From contig NZ_JALLPK010000003.1 in the NCBI RefSeq assembly GCF_023276375.1, forward strand, positions 124,001 through 188,000: a DNA stretch of 64,000 bases, in the 5' to 3' direction. A program made the translations under genes and the position numbers. Each line of letters begins with the position of its first letter. Positions within the stretch are counted from its first letter, which is position 1. This DNA comes from Halocatena marina. Lineage in GTDB: Archaea > Halobacteriota > Halobacteria > Halobacteriales > Haloarculaceae. Positions 9,365 through 17,055 of the stretch are shown piece by piece. The notes under the pieces were generated by a model, which saw only the letters and a program-made list of their open reading frames with translations, was not told the origin of the DNA and did not search any database.

Positions 9365-9718
9365 TTATTGGTCCTCTGATTCGATGCCTGGTCCCCACTC
9401 TTCCGGGTCTTCCGGGCCAAATCGGTCGGTGGCCGCACGGGCGGTCGCCAGCGCGCTGAGCGTCGTGTCAACATCCCCAGCGTCCCCAATTGCCCAGTAT
9501 TCGCCGCGGTGGCGCACCAGATCGCGCTCTTCGAGCCGGGAGAGAACGACACCCACGCTCCCGCGCGCAACACCTGTCTTCTCGTGGATTTCCTTTGGCA
9601 GATATGCCTGATCGGGATTCGATGCGAGAAACGCGAGAATGTCCTCTGCGTTTGTGCGCCCAGTTGCACGCAGTTCGTTCATCTCCCCTTCTTCGAACCG
9701 CTTGATGTCGATGGGCAT
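9365..9718 (-). CDS. Winged-helix (MarR-like) antitoxin or regulator paired with MazF-like toxin
   Basis: 117 residues. Residues 20-75 form a winged helix (NAEDILAFLASNPDQ, PKEIHEKTGVARGSVGVVLSRLEERDLV) like MarR/IclR-type DNA-binding domains. The acidic tail (FGPEDPEEWGPGIESEDQ) could occupy the toxin, as many antitoxin tails do. The stop codon abuts the toxin start. The protein probably binds its own promoter in the AT-rich segment just upstream (9719-9790). It is a different class of DNA-binding partner from bacterial MazE, which is AbrB-like. The antitoxin role is inferred from gene order. Confidence 0.7.
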   Translation of the reverse strand: MPIDIKRFEEGEMNELRATGRTNAEDILAFLASNPDQAYLPKEIHEKTGVARGSVGVVLSRLEERDLVRHRGEYWAIGDAGDVDTTLSALATARAATDRFGPEDPEEWGPGIESEDQ

Positions 9719-10187
9719 ACACCCTAGTATGTAACAGCAAGTAATAAACGTAATGGATGTAATAACGAAGGTCTCTTCCCGATTTGTTCAATGCTATAGA
9801 TATTATACTAAGGAGGATTTTAAGAATACACTGAGTTATTCGATGGTGTCCAACTACACTCGTGAGAGCAGTGTTCCGAATGGAGTGTGAGCATCTTTTA
9901 CGGTCCACCGTGTCTACAGATACTCAAGGCGAGTGTCTCGGAATCTCGAAAATCACGCTGTGATTTGCTGGATATAGGAAGATGAAGATATACTTTGACT
10001 TGACCCGAGGCGGTTCACTACAGCTTACAGTCACCGACTGAAAATGGGCGGACGGCACTCCAATGACCCCGTTGGCGGAGACGATCGAGTATATTGCAGG
10101 AGTATCGCTGGGATCTCAAACCGATATTATAAATGGTCATCGATGGATATGAGGTCGATGTGGATCGACCGAGTACGTCCCTTCACA
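9719..10187. other. Intergenic region between divergent TA pair and integrase operon
   Basis: AT-rich next to the antitoxin start. A TATA-like element (cgatattataaatgg, 10121-10135) precedes the integrase leader peptide gene. No other gene was recognised. Confidence 0.4.
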
Positions 10188-10274
10188 ATGAGTCTCCTTA
10201 AGCACGAAAACGAGCTGTTGACGACGGTTCAGGCAATCAACGACACGGGTACAGCCCGTGGAGACGAGCCATGA
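10188..10274 (+). CDS. Short leader reading frame coupled to the integrase
   Basis: An ATG at 10188 opens a 28-residue frame (MSLLKHENELLTTVQAINDTG...) whose TGA overlaps the integrase ATG as ATGA. The frame is open further upstream to 10044, with alternative starts there. The overlap suggests translational coupling. The peptide has no recognised family; it may be a small excisionase-like or regulatory peptide, or only a leader. Confidence 0.35.
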   Translation: MSLLKHENELLTTVQAINDTGTARGDEP

Positions 10275-11482
10275 GCGACCAGCCACTAGCACCGCCGATT
10301 GAGACTGCTATCGATGCATTCCTCCAAGACAAAGGTAAAGGTGTAACGGGCGAGAGCGGCACCTACCGCTCGGATGCTGCCCGCGAGCTCGATCGGTTCG
10401 TTGAGTGGCTTCGCGAGGAAGATCTCGGTCGGACCCCAACGTTCGCCGATTTCGACGAACGGACCTTCCGCCGGTATGCGCGCTTTCTCGTCGGGCTTGG
10501 AAACGCGAAAGCTACGACGATCACCTACTACGCCTACGTCTCATCGTTTTGTGGGTGGGCTGTCGACGAAGGCTATCTTGAACGCCACTATGCGAGCACG
10601 AGCGTTGCTCACGCGCCACTTCCTGCGAATGATGAGCGGCGGTCTGGTGATCAGCAAGCTTGGGATCCTGAGCATCGCGACCGGATCACCCGCTACGTCG
10701 ATGAACAGGCCGATGCCGCGATCGATGCGCGGAGCAACGAGACCGAGGAGAACGACGGAAGCGTCTATCAATCCATTCAAGCGTGTCGTGATCGGGCACT
10801 CGTCTACGTGCTCGCGTATACGGCCGTGCGTGGGGCCGAGATTTTCCGTGTCCCTGACGATGAACGTCGTGACGGCCTCAGCTGGAGAGATGTCGACCTC
10901 GATGCGCAGTCACTGACCGTCTTCCGGAAAAAACAGCAGTGGGACGAGGCGTCTATTCCTGCTCCCGTTATCCACCCACTTCGGATCTACAAACGCATCC
11001 TCGATCCACCGGACGAAGACTGGCCCGTCTTCTCGACGTTTCACTATCCAACGCTCGGTCGACTTGTCCGTGAGGAGCTCGCCGTAGAGGGCTACAGCGA
11101 GCAGGAGATCGAGGAGATTCGAGACGAGCACGAGCGTGATCTCCTCGTGTGTCGTGAGTATGGTCTTGGCCCACCACCATCGATCACACCCCACGCAGCC
11201 CGTTCCCGGATGAAGCGGCTGTGCGAGGAGGCAGAGATTGTTCTCGACGACCGACATGGGTACCTCGCGCCACACGGCGGCCGTCGAGGCATGGGAGAAG
11301 TCCTCGTCCGCGAGTTCGGGTACGCAACTGCGGCCCGCTATCTCGATAACTCCGAACAGATGGTCCGCGAGCGCTATTCGCATATTGAGGCGGGGGAACA
11401 GGCTGACATGGCGACGGCCGCTCTCGCTGCGAGTGATCAGCGGGTTCGTGATCCGTCAGCTATTGAGGAAGTCAACGACTAA
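10271..11482 (+). CDS. Tyrosine recombinase / phage-type integrase
   Basis: 403 residues. The N-terminal SAM-like core-binding domain spans about 10-110 (TYRSDAARELDRFVEW, TTITYYAYVSSFCGWA) and the catalytic domain about 130-375. Active-site residues are Arg187 (AYTAVRGAEI), His335 with Arg338 (APHGGRRG) and the nucleophile Tyr369 (RERYSHIE). A long insertion (about 280-320) lies between Arg I and the His box. Haloarchaeal enzymes of this type integrate, excise or resolve plasmids and proviruses. A decayed relative lies at 26955-27490. No tRNA gene or attachment-site duplication was seen next to it. Confidence 0.9.
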   Translation: MSDQPLAPPIETAIDAFLQDKGKGVTGESGTYRSDAARELDRFVEWLREEDLGRTPTFADFDERTFRRYARFLVGLGNAKATTITYYAYVSSFCGWAVDEGYLERHYASTSVAHAPLPANDERRSGDQQAWDPEHRDRITRYVDEQADAAIDARSNETEENDGSVYQSIQACRDRALVYVLAYTAVRGAEIFRVPDDERRDGLSWRDVDLDAQSLTVFRKKQQWDEASIPAPVIHPLRIYKRILDPPDEDWPVFSTFHYPTLGRLVREELAVEGYSEQEIEEIRDEHERDLLVCREYGLGPPPSITPHAARSRMKRLCEEAEIVLDDRHGYLAPHGGRRGMGEVLVREFGYATAARYLDNSEQMVRERYSHIEAGEQADMATAALAASDQRVRDPSAIEEVND

Positions 11483-11513
11483 TGGTGACATCCCCTGCAG
11501 TAAACGGCGAGGC

Positions 11514-11530
11514 TTCCCACACGGTGGGAA
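11514..11530 (+). repeat. Hairpin in a possible transposon-end relic
   Basis: Perfect 7-bp stem TTCCCAC/GTGGGAA with a 3-base loop, 32 bp after the integrase stop. It could be a transcription terminator of the integrase gene or the stem of a decayed IS605-type right end. No T-run follows. Confidence 0.35.
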
Positions 11531-11888
11531 TCCGGCACGGAAGGTTTAGTCCTGAAAGACACGAAGAAGCGCCACAGATTAATGTGGAAAGGAATGCTCC
11601 TTCATGCGCAACGGAAGTTGGAATCCAGCCCGGCCACCGAGTAACGGTTGGTCAGTACCGTGTCGCATTCCGTCCGGTTACCAGACGCGAAGCGATCTGG
11701 TGTGCGGACGAGACGTACCGCGTCTCGTCAACGCGGGACCCTCATGTCGGATTTCTATCTTAACACAGAGTAACTCACCGATCATTAAGTGGTGAAGATA
11801 TAATATGAAGGTGAAATAAAAGCGATTATCATTAGCAACGACCTCGTCCGTATTGATACACTTATTCTAGTTCTCAATCACGTTCGTA
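11531..11888. other. Intergenic stretch without recognised gene
   Basis: Moderately GC-rich up to about 11760, then AT-rich. One open frame (11482-11763) has no motif. The composition resembles a decayed transposon end, but no family could be assigned. Confidence 0.35.
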
Positions 11889-12884
11889 TCACTTCTTTGT
11901 TGTATTACCAACGGTGACTGTCTTACAAGCCCAGTCGGTATCCGTCAGAGACGGTTTGATGGGTTCACCGGTATATGTAATTGGTACAGTGTGTCTCTGC
12001 TGTCCAAGATGCTGTATATCGAGTACAAGCGTTGCTGGTTTTGTTTTTCCTTGACACTGGTTTGATGGCGTTTTCCAATGCTCCGCTACGTCTGGTGGCG
12101 TTCCCCATGTCTCTGTTCCGGGATAGGAAAGTGGTGAGTCTCTCGTCTCGAACGTCGCATTCGAGTCGACCCCGACATAGTGAGCCCACTCGACATCGAT
12201 ATCCTCGTCCACACGATTCAAATGGGTTCCAGACTGCGAAATCGGTTCGGGTACTCCCTCAGTCAGATCCATTTGTGTAAGCTTGAGTGGGACGTTACCG
12301 GTGTTCTTTATTGTTACCGCGAGATCAGTAGAAGCTGTCGTCCTGTAGTTATCTTCGCCATTCCCGTTCTTATTTAAGATTTCTGTTGAGAGCGGGCGAA
12401 TATCGGTAACTGCATACGAGATAGTGGCATCGAGTGGTTGCTGATCGACAACAGTCGAATCGTATGCAGCCACAATTGAGTAAGTTCCCTCCGAAAGTGG
12501 CAGATAATCAGAACGGTATTCTCCCCGTCCTAATAGCGGGAGATCGACTGTTGTCTGACCTCCAGAAACCTGCCGACGACGAATCAGTCGCCCGCTCGAA
12601 TCGATCAGATTTACATGCGTTACGGTACTTGATGAGTCAAGTGTCACTGTGGCAGTCAGACGATTGAACGAGAGGTCACGGATTACGCCTGGTGATTGAG
12701 TTGTTGGCTTCAAAGTCGCCGTCTGGGTTGTTGGCTTCGAAGTCGCCGTTTGGGTTGTTGGCTTCGAAGTCGCCGTTTGCTTTGAGGCATTATCTCCGAT
12801 TAGACCTCCAGTACACCCCGCAGTAGCGGTCGTCAGCAGGAGTCCGCCTACAGCGTGGAGCATTGATCGACGAGATACAGTCAT
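11889..12884 (-). CDS. Tat-exported lipoprotein of unknown function with nonapeptide repeats
   Basis: 331 residues. It starts with a twin-arginine signal (SRRSMLHAVGGLLLTTA) and a lipobox ending in Cys at about residue 23 (TAGC), so it should be exported folded and lipid-anchored. Residues 32-62 are three copies of the nonapeptide TATSKPTTQ (third copy TATLKPTTQ), a flexible Thr-rich linker that is probably glycosylated. The body is rich in beta strands (SSTVTHVNLIDSSGR, TTASTDLAVTIKNTGNVPL) and resembles Ig-like or CARDB-like surface domains. No catalytic motif is visible. It lies convergent with the integrase. Confidence 0.75.
   Translation of the reverse strand: MTVSRRSMLHAVGGLLLTTATAGCTGGLIGDNASKQTATSKPTTQTATSKPTTQTATLKPTTQSPGVIRDLSFNRLTATVTLDSSSTVTHVNLIDSSGRLIRRRQVSGGQTTVDLPLLGRGEYRSDYLPLSEGTYSIVAAYDSTVVDQQPLDATISYAVTDIRPLSTEILNKNGNGEDNYRTTASTDLAVTIKNTGNVPLKLTQMDLTEGVPEPISQSGTHLNRVDEDIDVEWAHYVGVDSNATFETRDSPLSYPGTETWGTPPDVAEHWKTPSNQCQGKTKPATLVLDIQHLGQQRHTVPITYTGEPIKPSLTDTDWACKTVTVGNTTKK
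12700..12780 (-). repeat. Three tandem 27-bp repeats inside the lipoprotein gene
   Basis: Units start at 12700, 12727 and 12754 and differ by only a few bases. They encode the TATSKPTTQ nonapeptide. Near-identity at the DNA level indicates recent slippage or duplication, so the copy number may vary between strains. Confidence 0.8.
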
Positions 12885-13223
12885 GACTCACTCCCTCGAT
12901 GCTGGCTAACGATCTCGGGTACAGGAACGACATATTGATGTTTCATCACACTGACAATATTGTTCCTATACTAGTATATCTTACCATTTCCTGTATAGAA
13001 ATCGCTAACATATGTGGGATTAAGTGATCGACCTCGGCTTCGACGCGATCGGCCCGTTCTTGCATCGCCTTATGTAATTCATCGATGCACATGGATCGAC
13101 TCTCATTACATAAGGCTTCGAGTATCACATCACACATCGATTGAGGAGTGTTTCATACGGCAGCAAGCGTATATCGTCCAAAGATTTATTCCTCCGTCGT
13201 ATGTCGTATGTTAAATAGAACGG
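12885..13223. other. Divergent promoter region, no gene recognised
   Basis: This separates the lipoprotein gene from the HNH endonuclease gene. A short minus-strand open frame here (12946-13137) is not supported by any motif. Confidence 0.4.
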
Positions 13224-13724
13224 ATGGAGAATCGACAGAAGACGCTGGATGGGGGGTTAACGAAGCCGTACACAGACGAGTTCCTGCTGCGTGATCTCTA
13301 TGAGACACAGGAGCTCTCTGTTGCTGAGATAACCGATATCCTCGAGTGTTCCGAAACGACGGTCCGAAACTACATGCGCTGGTTTGGGATCGAGTGTCGG
13401 AACGGGGTTGACCGCGATCCGTCTCCAGCGTGGTTCGGCACTCGCCCCGATGGATACGAGTGCTGGAACGACGGACACCAGACTATCTATGTACATCGCC
13501 TCGTTGCTGTCGCTGAATGGGGCTTTGAGGCAGTAGCGAGCGGCGTCGTCCATCACAAGAACCAGATCCAGTGGGACAATCGCCCTGAGAATCTTCACCT
13601 GTTCGAGAGCAACAGTGCTCACATCCGGCATCACGCACGGCCGAGCGCACACGAGGATCAGCAAACCATTGACGAGGTTATCAGGGAGACAGACAAAACG
13701 CAGCTGACGTTTGATGATTTTTAG
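13224..13724 (+). CDS. HNH endonuclease with N-terminal helix-turn-helix
   Basis: 166 residues. Residues about 15-60 form a helix-turn-helix (LSVAEITDILECSETTVRNYMRWFGI). Residues about 90-140 form a compact HNH nuclease motif: IYVHRLVAVAEWGF, the metal-binding His-His in VVHHKNQIQWDNRPENLHLF, and a final HIRHH. This architecture is typical of phage-derived or free-standing homing-type endonucleases that nick or cut specific sites. Its neighbours are mobile (integrase, TnpB). ATG 13224 is preceded by an AT-rich region. The target is unknown. Confidence 0.85.
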   Translation: MENRQKTLDGGLTKPYTDEFLLRDLYETQELSVAEITDILECSETTVRNYMRWFGIECRNGVDRDPSPAWFGTRPDGYECWNDGHQTIYVHRLVAVAEWGFEAVASGVVHHKNQIQWDNRPENLHLFESNSAHIRHHARPSAHEDQQTIDEVIRETDKTQLTFDDF

Positions 13725-14090
13725 TCTTCCTCAATCTCGGGCTTAGAGATGCTTACAACCCCAGTCGATTCCGTGAGCCCGACTGTGATCTATGCCCGCT
13801 CAAAGTCCGCGTCGGCACCACAATCTTCTCCACAGCGTGGTCGGAGCAACGAGCTGCATCTAGAGTCCAGCATTCAGGCCACTGATCGAGCTAGAGCAAG
13901 AGATGATCGCCCAGCCACATTACTTCGAACACCGCTGGCTCGTCGATTTCCGGGAAATCAAGGATGAAGCTTTCATCAGGATACAAGCGGGAAACTTCGC
14001 CGTTCACGGTGGGGAGGAACGCGATATGGTGAGAAACAACCGCCGTTCGGTGGCCGACCGACTCCCCCTTCCAAACGCCACCTATATGAA
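13725..14090 (-). pseudogene. Unidentified gene remnant before the TnpB element
   Basis: Minus-strand frames contain protein-like pieces (PDESFILDFPEIDEPAVFEV at about 13935-13994; STGVVSISKPEIEED ending near 13722) interrupted by stops. This looks like the C-terminal half of a decayed gene cut by the TnpB element. Family not recognised. Confidence 0.3.
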
Positions 14091-14104
14091 TGTAGTGCGC
14101 TACA
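14091..14104 (+). repeat. Left-end hairpin of the TnpB element
   Basis: The palindrome TGTAG-TGCG-CTACA lies 9 bases before the tnpB start. IS200/IS605 elements carry small subterminal hairpins rather than inverted repeats, so this fits the left end. Confidence 0.5.
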
Positions 14105-14112
14105 CATGAAAT

Positions 14113-15327
14113 ATGGTGGAGGTGCGTCGCACGATCGTCGTCAAACTCGACATGGACGACAGCGACGCGACTCTCCTCCACGAAACCGTCGAGGAGTACC
14201 TGTGGGCGTGCAACTACGTCGTCCGCGACGCATGGCGGGACGACTACAAGCCCACCTCGAAAACGAAACTCCACGACCGGACGTACTCCGACGTGCGCGA
14301 ACAGACGTGCCTACAGGCGAATCTCGTACAATCCGCACGCAACCGGGCCGCCAAAGCCATCAAGGGCGTCGTCGCCCGCTGGCAGAACGGCAAGAAGGCG
14401 TCGCAACCACACTTCACGACGCCCTCGGTGCGGTACGACAAACGGAGTGCGACGTTCCACGACGACCACGTATCCCTCTCCACGGTGAACGGACGTATCG
14501 AAGCCGAATACGTCCTTCCGCCGAAGGGAGACAATCCGCACACGAAGTACCTCCGCGACGACGAGTACGAGGTTACGGGTGCGACGCTTCAGTACCGCGA
14601 CGCGACGGACACCTTTTATCTCCACATCGGAACGAAGGCCGACGTGGAGTCAGAGATACCGGACCAAGGCGACGCCGAGAACAGCACAGTCCTCGGCGTG
14701 GACCTCGGTATCGAACAGATAGCCGTCACGTCAACCGGGATGTTCTGGAGTGGCGACTACCTCAACCACCGTCGTCGGGAATACGAACGGGTGCGTGGCG
14801 ACCTTCAACGGACGGGAACAGAGTCGGCCCATCGGACCATTGAACGGATGGGCGACCGAGAGACACGGTGGGTAGAGGACTACCTACACCGAATCTCGAA
14901 AGCCATCGTCCAAGAAGCCGTCGCGCACGGGTGCGACCGAATAGCGTTCGAGGTGTTGACGGACATACGCGACCGTCTGCCCGGCGCAAAGAAGTTCCAT
15001 GCGTGGGCGTTCCGACGCCTGTACGACTATACGGCGTACAAGGCCGAAGCGGAGGGTATCGAAGCCACGCAGGTAGACCCGGCGTACACGTCCAAGCGGT
15101 GTTCCAAGTGCGGGACGACGCTGGACGAGAATCGTCCGTCACAAGCGAAGTTCTGTTGTGTGAAGTGCGGGTACGAGGGCAACGCGGACTACAACGCGGC
15201 GAAGAACATCGGATTTCGGCTCCTCCGTGCGGGGCAAAAGTCTCCGCACGGAGGGGCGACACGTCACCTCGCCCTGAAGTCGGGGACGCTGAACGTGAAT
15301 GGCGGCTACTCGCCTGCCACCCAGTAG
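14113..15327 (+). CDS. tnpB: TnpB, RNA-guided transposon endonuclease (IS200/IS605 type)
   Basis: 404 residues, full length for haloarchaeal TnpB. The RuvC-like catalytic residues are Asp197 (LGVDLGIEQ), Glu280 (RIAFEVLTDI) and Asp359 (GNADYNAAKN). The zinc ribbon is Cys330/Cys333 and Cys349/Cys352 (CSKCG, CVKCG). TnpB uses a guide RNA read from the element's right end to cut DNA beside a short motif, which favours retention of the element. No tnpA transposase gene is present, so the element moves only if a Y1 transposase acts in trans. All catalytic residues are present and the gene looks intact. Its GC-rich codon use stands out from the AT-rich flanks, a sign of transfer. Confidence 0.93.
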   Translation: MVEVRRTIVVKLDMDDSDATLLHETVEEYLWACNYVVRDAWRDDYKPTSKTKLHDRTYSDVREQTCLQANLVQSARNRAAKAIKGVVARWQNGKKASQPHFTTPSVRYDKRSATFHDDHVSLSTVNGRIEAEYVLPPKGDNPHTKYLRDDEYEVTGATLQYRDATDTFYLHIGTKADVESEIPDQGDAENSTVLGVDLGIEQIAVTSTGMFWSGDYLNHRRREYERVRGDLQRTGTESAHRTIERMGDRETRWVEDYLHRISKAIVQEAVAHGCDRIAFEVLTDIRDRLPGAKKFHAWAFRRLYDYTAYKAEAEGIEATQVDPAYTSKRCSKCGTTLDENRPSQAKFCCVKCGYEGNADYNAAKNIGFRLLRAGQKSPHGGATRHLALKSGTLNVNGGYSPATQ

Positions 15328-15390
15328 GGTCGGCCAGAACGGGAGTCAACCGACAAGCTCCGCCCTTTAGGGCGGAGAAGGTGACTCACG
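15240..15390 (+). ncRNA. Probable TnpB guide RNA (omega/re-RNA) region and right end
   Basis: TnpB guide RNAs overlap the 3' end of tnpB and extend past the right end of the element. Here a strong hairpin, 8-bp stem CTCCGCCC/GGGCGGAG with loop TTTA (15358-15377), follows the stop codon and is followed by GTGACTCAC. Related hairpins occur at 17623-17655 as a relic. The RNA and its exact ends are inferred from family knowledge. Confidence 0.5.
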
Positions 15391-15447
15391 ACTCGCGTCC
15401 TTCGATCTTTAGTATTAGATATTTTATACAAACTGAAGTGCTATCTA

Positions 15448-15635
15448 TACCGATTGTGCAGTGCGTACGGTTTACACTGTCTATACTGTATGGATACGGT
15501 TGATAGTTGCCAGCATTGGTGTACCGTCTTTGAGTTCTGGTATTAACCGACTGTACAAACCGTTCAAACAGTATGTGATGTTCAAACAGTATGCACTTTA
15601 TACACAGTGTGTACAGTTTTACAGTGAAAGAGAAC
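15448..15635. repeat. Palindrome cluster downstream of the partition operon
   Basis: Several imperfect palindromes of the ACTGT...ACAGT type, for example CACTGTCTATACTGTA (15475-15490) and the pair GTTCAAACAGTATG at 15562 and 15580, 18 bp apart. They are the same kind of sequence as the repeats at 16984-17510 on the other side of the partition genes. These are probably binding sites for the same partition protein. Confidence 0.65.
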
Positions 15636-15642
15636 GACTGAG

Positions 15643-16101
15643 CTAGGAAAGGTCGTCGACGTCGTCGGGATCAAGACCACGTGATTCGAGGACGAGTTGG
15701 GTCAGTTCACGTGGGTGTTCATTCGCTAGCCGCACCATTGCATCGTGCGCCTCTCGAACCTCAAAATCATCATGTCCGAGCGCAAGAAGGTCACTTTCGA
15801 CGCTATTACACACAACTTTGAGGAAGTGCGAATTCTCTTCGTGAGGATAGATGGACATCTTATCGCTTTCTTGTGTCGGGAAAGCTGGTCCGCCTGTCTC
15901 CTGATCGGCATCACCCTTTTCGTCGGGAGTATCGCGTTCTTCCTCGGTTCTATCGTCATCGATTGGTTCCGACGTAGCGGCTTCTGCTATCTCGTTGACA
16001 GGAGATTCCGGTTCGGAGATGTCAGAATGGTCAACGGTCTCTTCGGTCGAAGTGGATCCTTTCGTTTGATCTAACTGGCTTCGTAGGTCACTACTGTCCA
16101 T
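15643..16101 (-). CDS. Small acidic partner of ParA (candidate centromere-binding protein)
   Basis: 152 residues from ATG 16101, immediately after the parA stop (16103-16105), so the two form an operon. The N-terminal 90 residues are very acidic and probably disordered (SDISEPESPVNEIAEAA, DDRTEEERDTPDEKG). The C-terminal 60 are predicted helical (HFLKVVCNSVESDLLALG, AHDAMVRLANEHPRELTQLV). There is no ParB nuclease domain and no obvious HTH. In type Ib-like partition cassettes the second gene encodes a small site-specific DNA-binding protein, and the flanking palindromes make that role likely here. Binding is inferred. Confidence 0.6.
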   Translation of the reverse strand: MDSSDLRSQLDQTKGSTSTEETVDHSDISEPESPVNEIAEAATSEPIDDDRTEEERDTPDEKGDADQETGGPAFPTQESDKMSIYPHEENSHFLKVVCNSVESDLLALGHDDFEVREAHDAMVRLANEHPRELTQLVLESRGLDPDDVDDLS

Positions 16102-16102
16102 A

Positions 16103-16966
16103 TTATGCACGCTCCGCAACAATCTCTGCAAGGGTGTCGAAGTGTTTAATTTGGTCGCATGATGGGTCAAATGGGGCAACTGGCATGTTCTCCGTAAATG
16201 AGTCTGAGAGTGGATCTCGATCACGGATACCTGGTAGTGGGATATCGCCCCGTCCCTCGGCGTCGATCTGCTCCCACTGCTCCTCCGTAATCCGGGCGTA
16301 CTGAGGGAGGTAATCTGCCCAGTTCTTGTTTAGATCTTCGAGAAGTCGTCGGTCGGGTTTCATCGGTCGAATAGACTCACTCAACATATTCGGTGTGATA
16401 GCGAGAATATCAGCAGCTCCATCCGTTGCCTCAATGATAGGGATGATCTGGTTTTCCATGATTCGTTCAAGGCCACTGATGCTTCCCTGCCCAGGGATGA
16501 CCGGAATGATAAAACTCTGTGCGGCAACCAGCGCGTTGTCAGCCACTTTCGAGGGATCACCGGGGGCATCGAGGACGACATAGTCGTAGCCATCTTCTCG
16601 GAGTGGATCAATGACTTTATTTTTGAGAATGACATCAGCGTTCATCTGATTCTTCATCCGGTCATTGATTGTCGACATCTCGGATGAGCTGGCTACAACA
16701 CCGAAATCCCACTCTGTCTCGATCACTAAATCTTCTGGATGTTCGTCACGGAAGATGACCTCTTCGAGCTGGCCGTTTGCTTTGTACGCATCCCCGAAGC
16801 CGAGAAACTCTGTCCCGTGACCGTTTTTATCCACGTCGATGTAAACTGTTTCTCCGTGATTCTCTTGGAGACGATGCGCAAGGTTGATCGCGATCGTCGA
16901 TTTTCCCATCCCACCCTTCAGTATACAGACTGCAACGACGCCGTTTTTCGATGTTAGCGGGTTCAT
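16103..16966 (-). CDS. parA: ParA-type partition ATPase
   Basis: 287 residues from ATG 16966; an upstream ATG at 17002 would overlap the operator palindromes. The deviant Walker A KGGMGKST lies near the N-terminus (ILKGGMGKSTIAINLA), followed by YIDVDKNGHGTEFLG (A' box) and VVLDAPGDPS (Walker B). ParA/MinD ATPases form ATP-dependent dimers on nucleoid DNA and move plasmid copies apart. The small acidic gene follows with no gap. Two adjacent palindromes (16984-17017) lie just before the start, which suggests autorepression by the partner protein. The protein is short and lacks an N-terminal HTH extension, like the small ParAs of archaeal and bacterial plasmids. Confidence 0.88.
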   Translation of the reverse strand: MNPLTSKNGVVAVCILKGGMGKSTIAINLAHRLQENHGETVYIDVDKNGHGTEFLGFGDAYKANGQLEEVIFRDEHPEDLVIETEWDFGVVASSSEMSTINDRMKNQMNADVILKNKVIDPLREDGYDYVVLDAPGDPSKVADNALVAAQSFIIPVIPGQGSISGLERIMENQIIPIIEATDGAADILAITPNMLSESIRPMKPDRRLLEDLNKNWADYLPQYARITEEQWEQIDAEGRGDIPLPGIRDRDPLSDSFTENMPVAPFDPSCDQIKHFDTLAEIVAERA

Positions 16967-16983
16967 GTATTCTCTAACTTCTA

Positions 16984-17017
16984 TACTGTGTGCACAGTAC
17001 ATACCGTGTATACTGTA
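16984..17017. promoter_or_regulatory. Two abutting palindromes at the parA promoter (probable operator)
   Basis: TACTGTGTGCACAGTA (16984-16999) and TACCGTGTATACTGTA (17002-17017) lie 18 and 36 bases upstream of the parA ATG, with centres 18 bp apart. They match the palindromes of the repeat array upstream. Binding here would cover the promoter and give autoregulation. Confidence 0.6.
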
Positions 17018-17055
17018 TTTGCATCACAGATATCACGATGTGTGTGCGGAGATAA

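Noticed and set aside
10271..11482. tRNA gene or attachment site next to the integrase.
   Set aside because: No cloverleaf-like sequence or direct repeat was found by eye on either side. A tRNA scan of the window would be decisive.
12700..12780. CRISPR or minisatellite element.
   Set aside because: The repeats are in frame in a lipoprotein gene and encode a linker; there are no spacers.
14106..15503. Long plus- and minus-strand frames overlapping tnpB (for example 14106-14843, 14762-15349, 14868-15503).
   Set aside because: They are shadow frames of the GC-rich tnpB gene; their protein sequences are Arg/Pro-rich and lack motifs.
15461..15646. 61-residue plus-strand frame in the palindrome cluster.
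   Set aside because: Its protein is a translation of the repeated ACTGT/ACAGT palindromes (many Tyr, Val, Gln) and not a gene.
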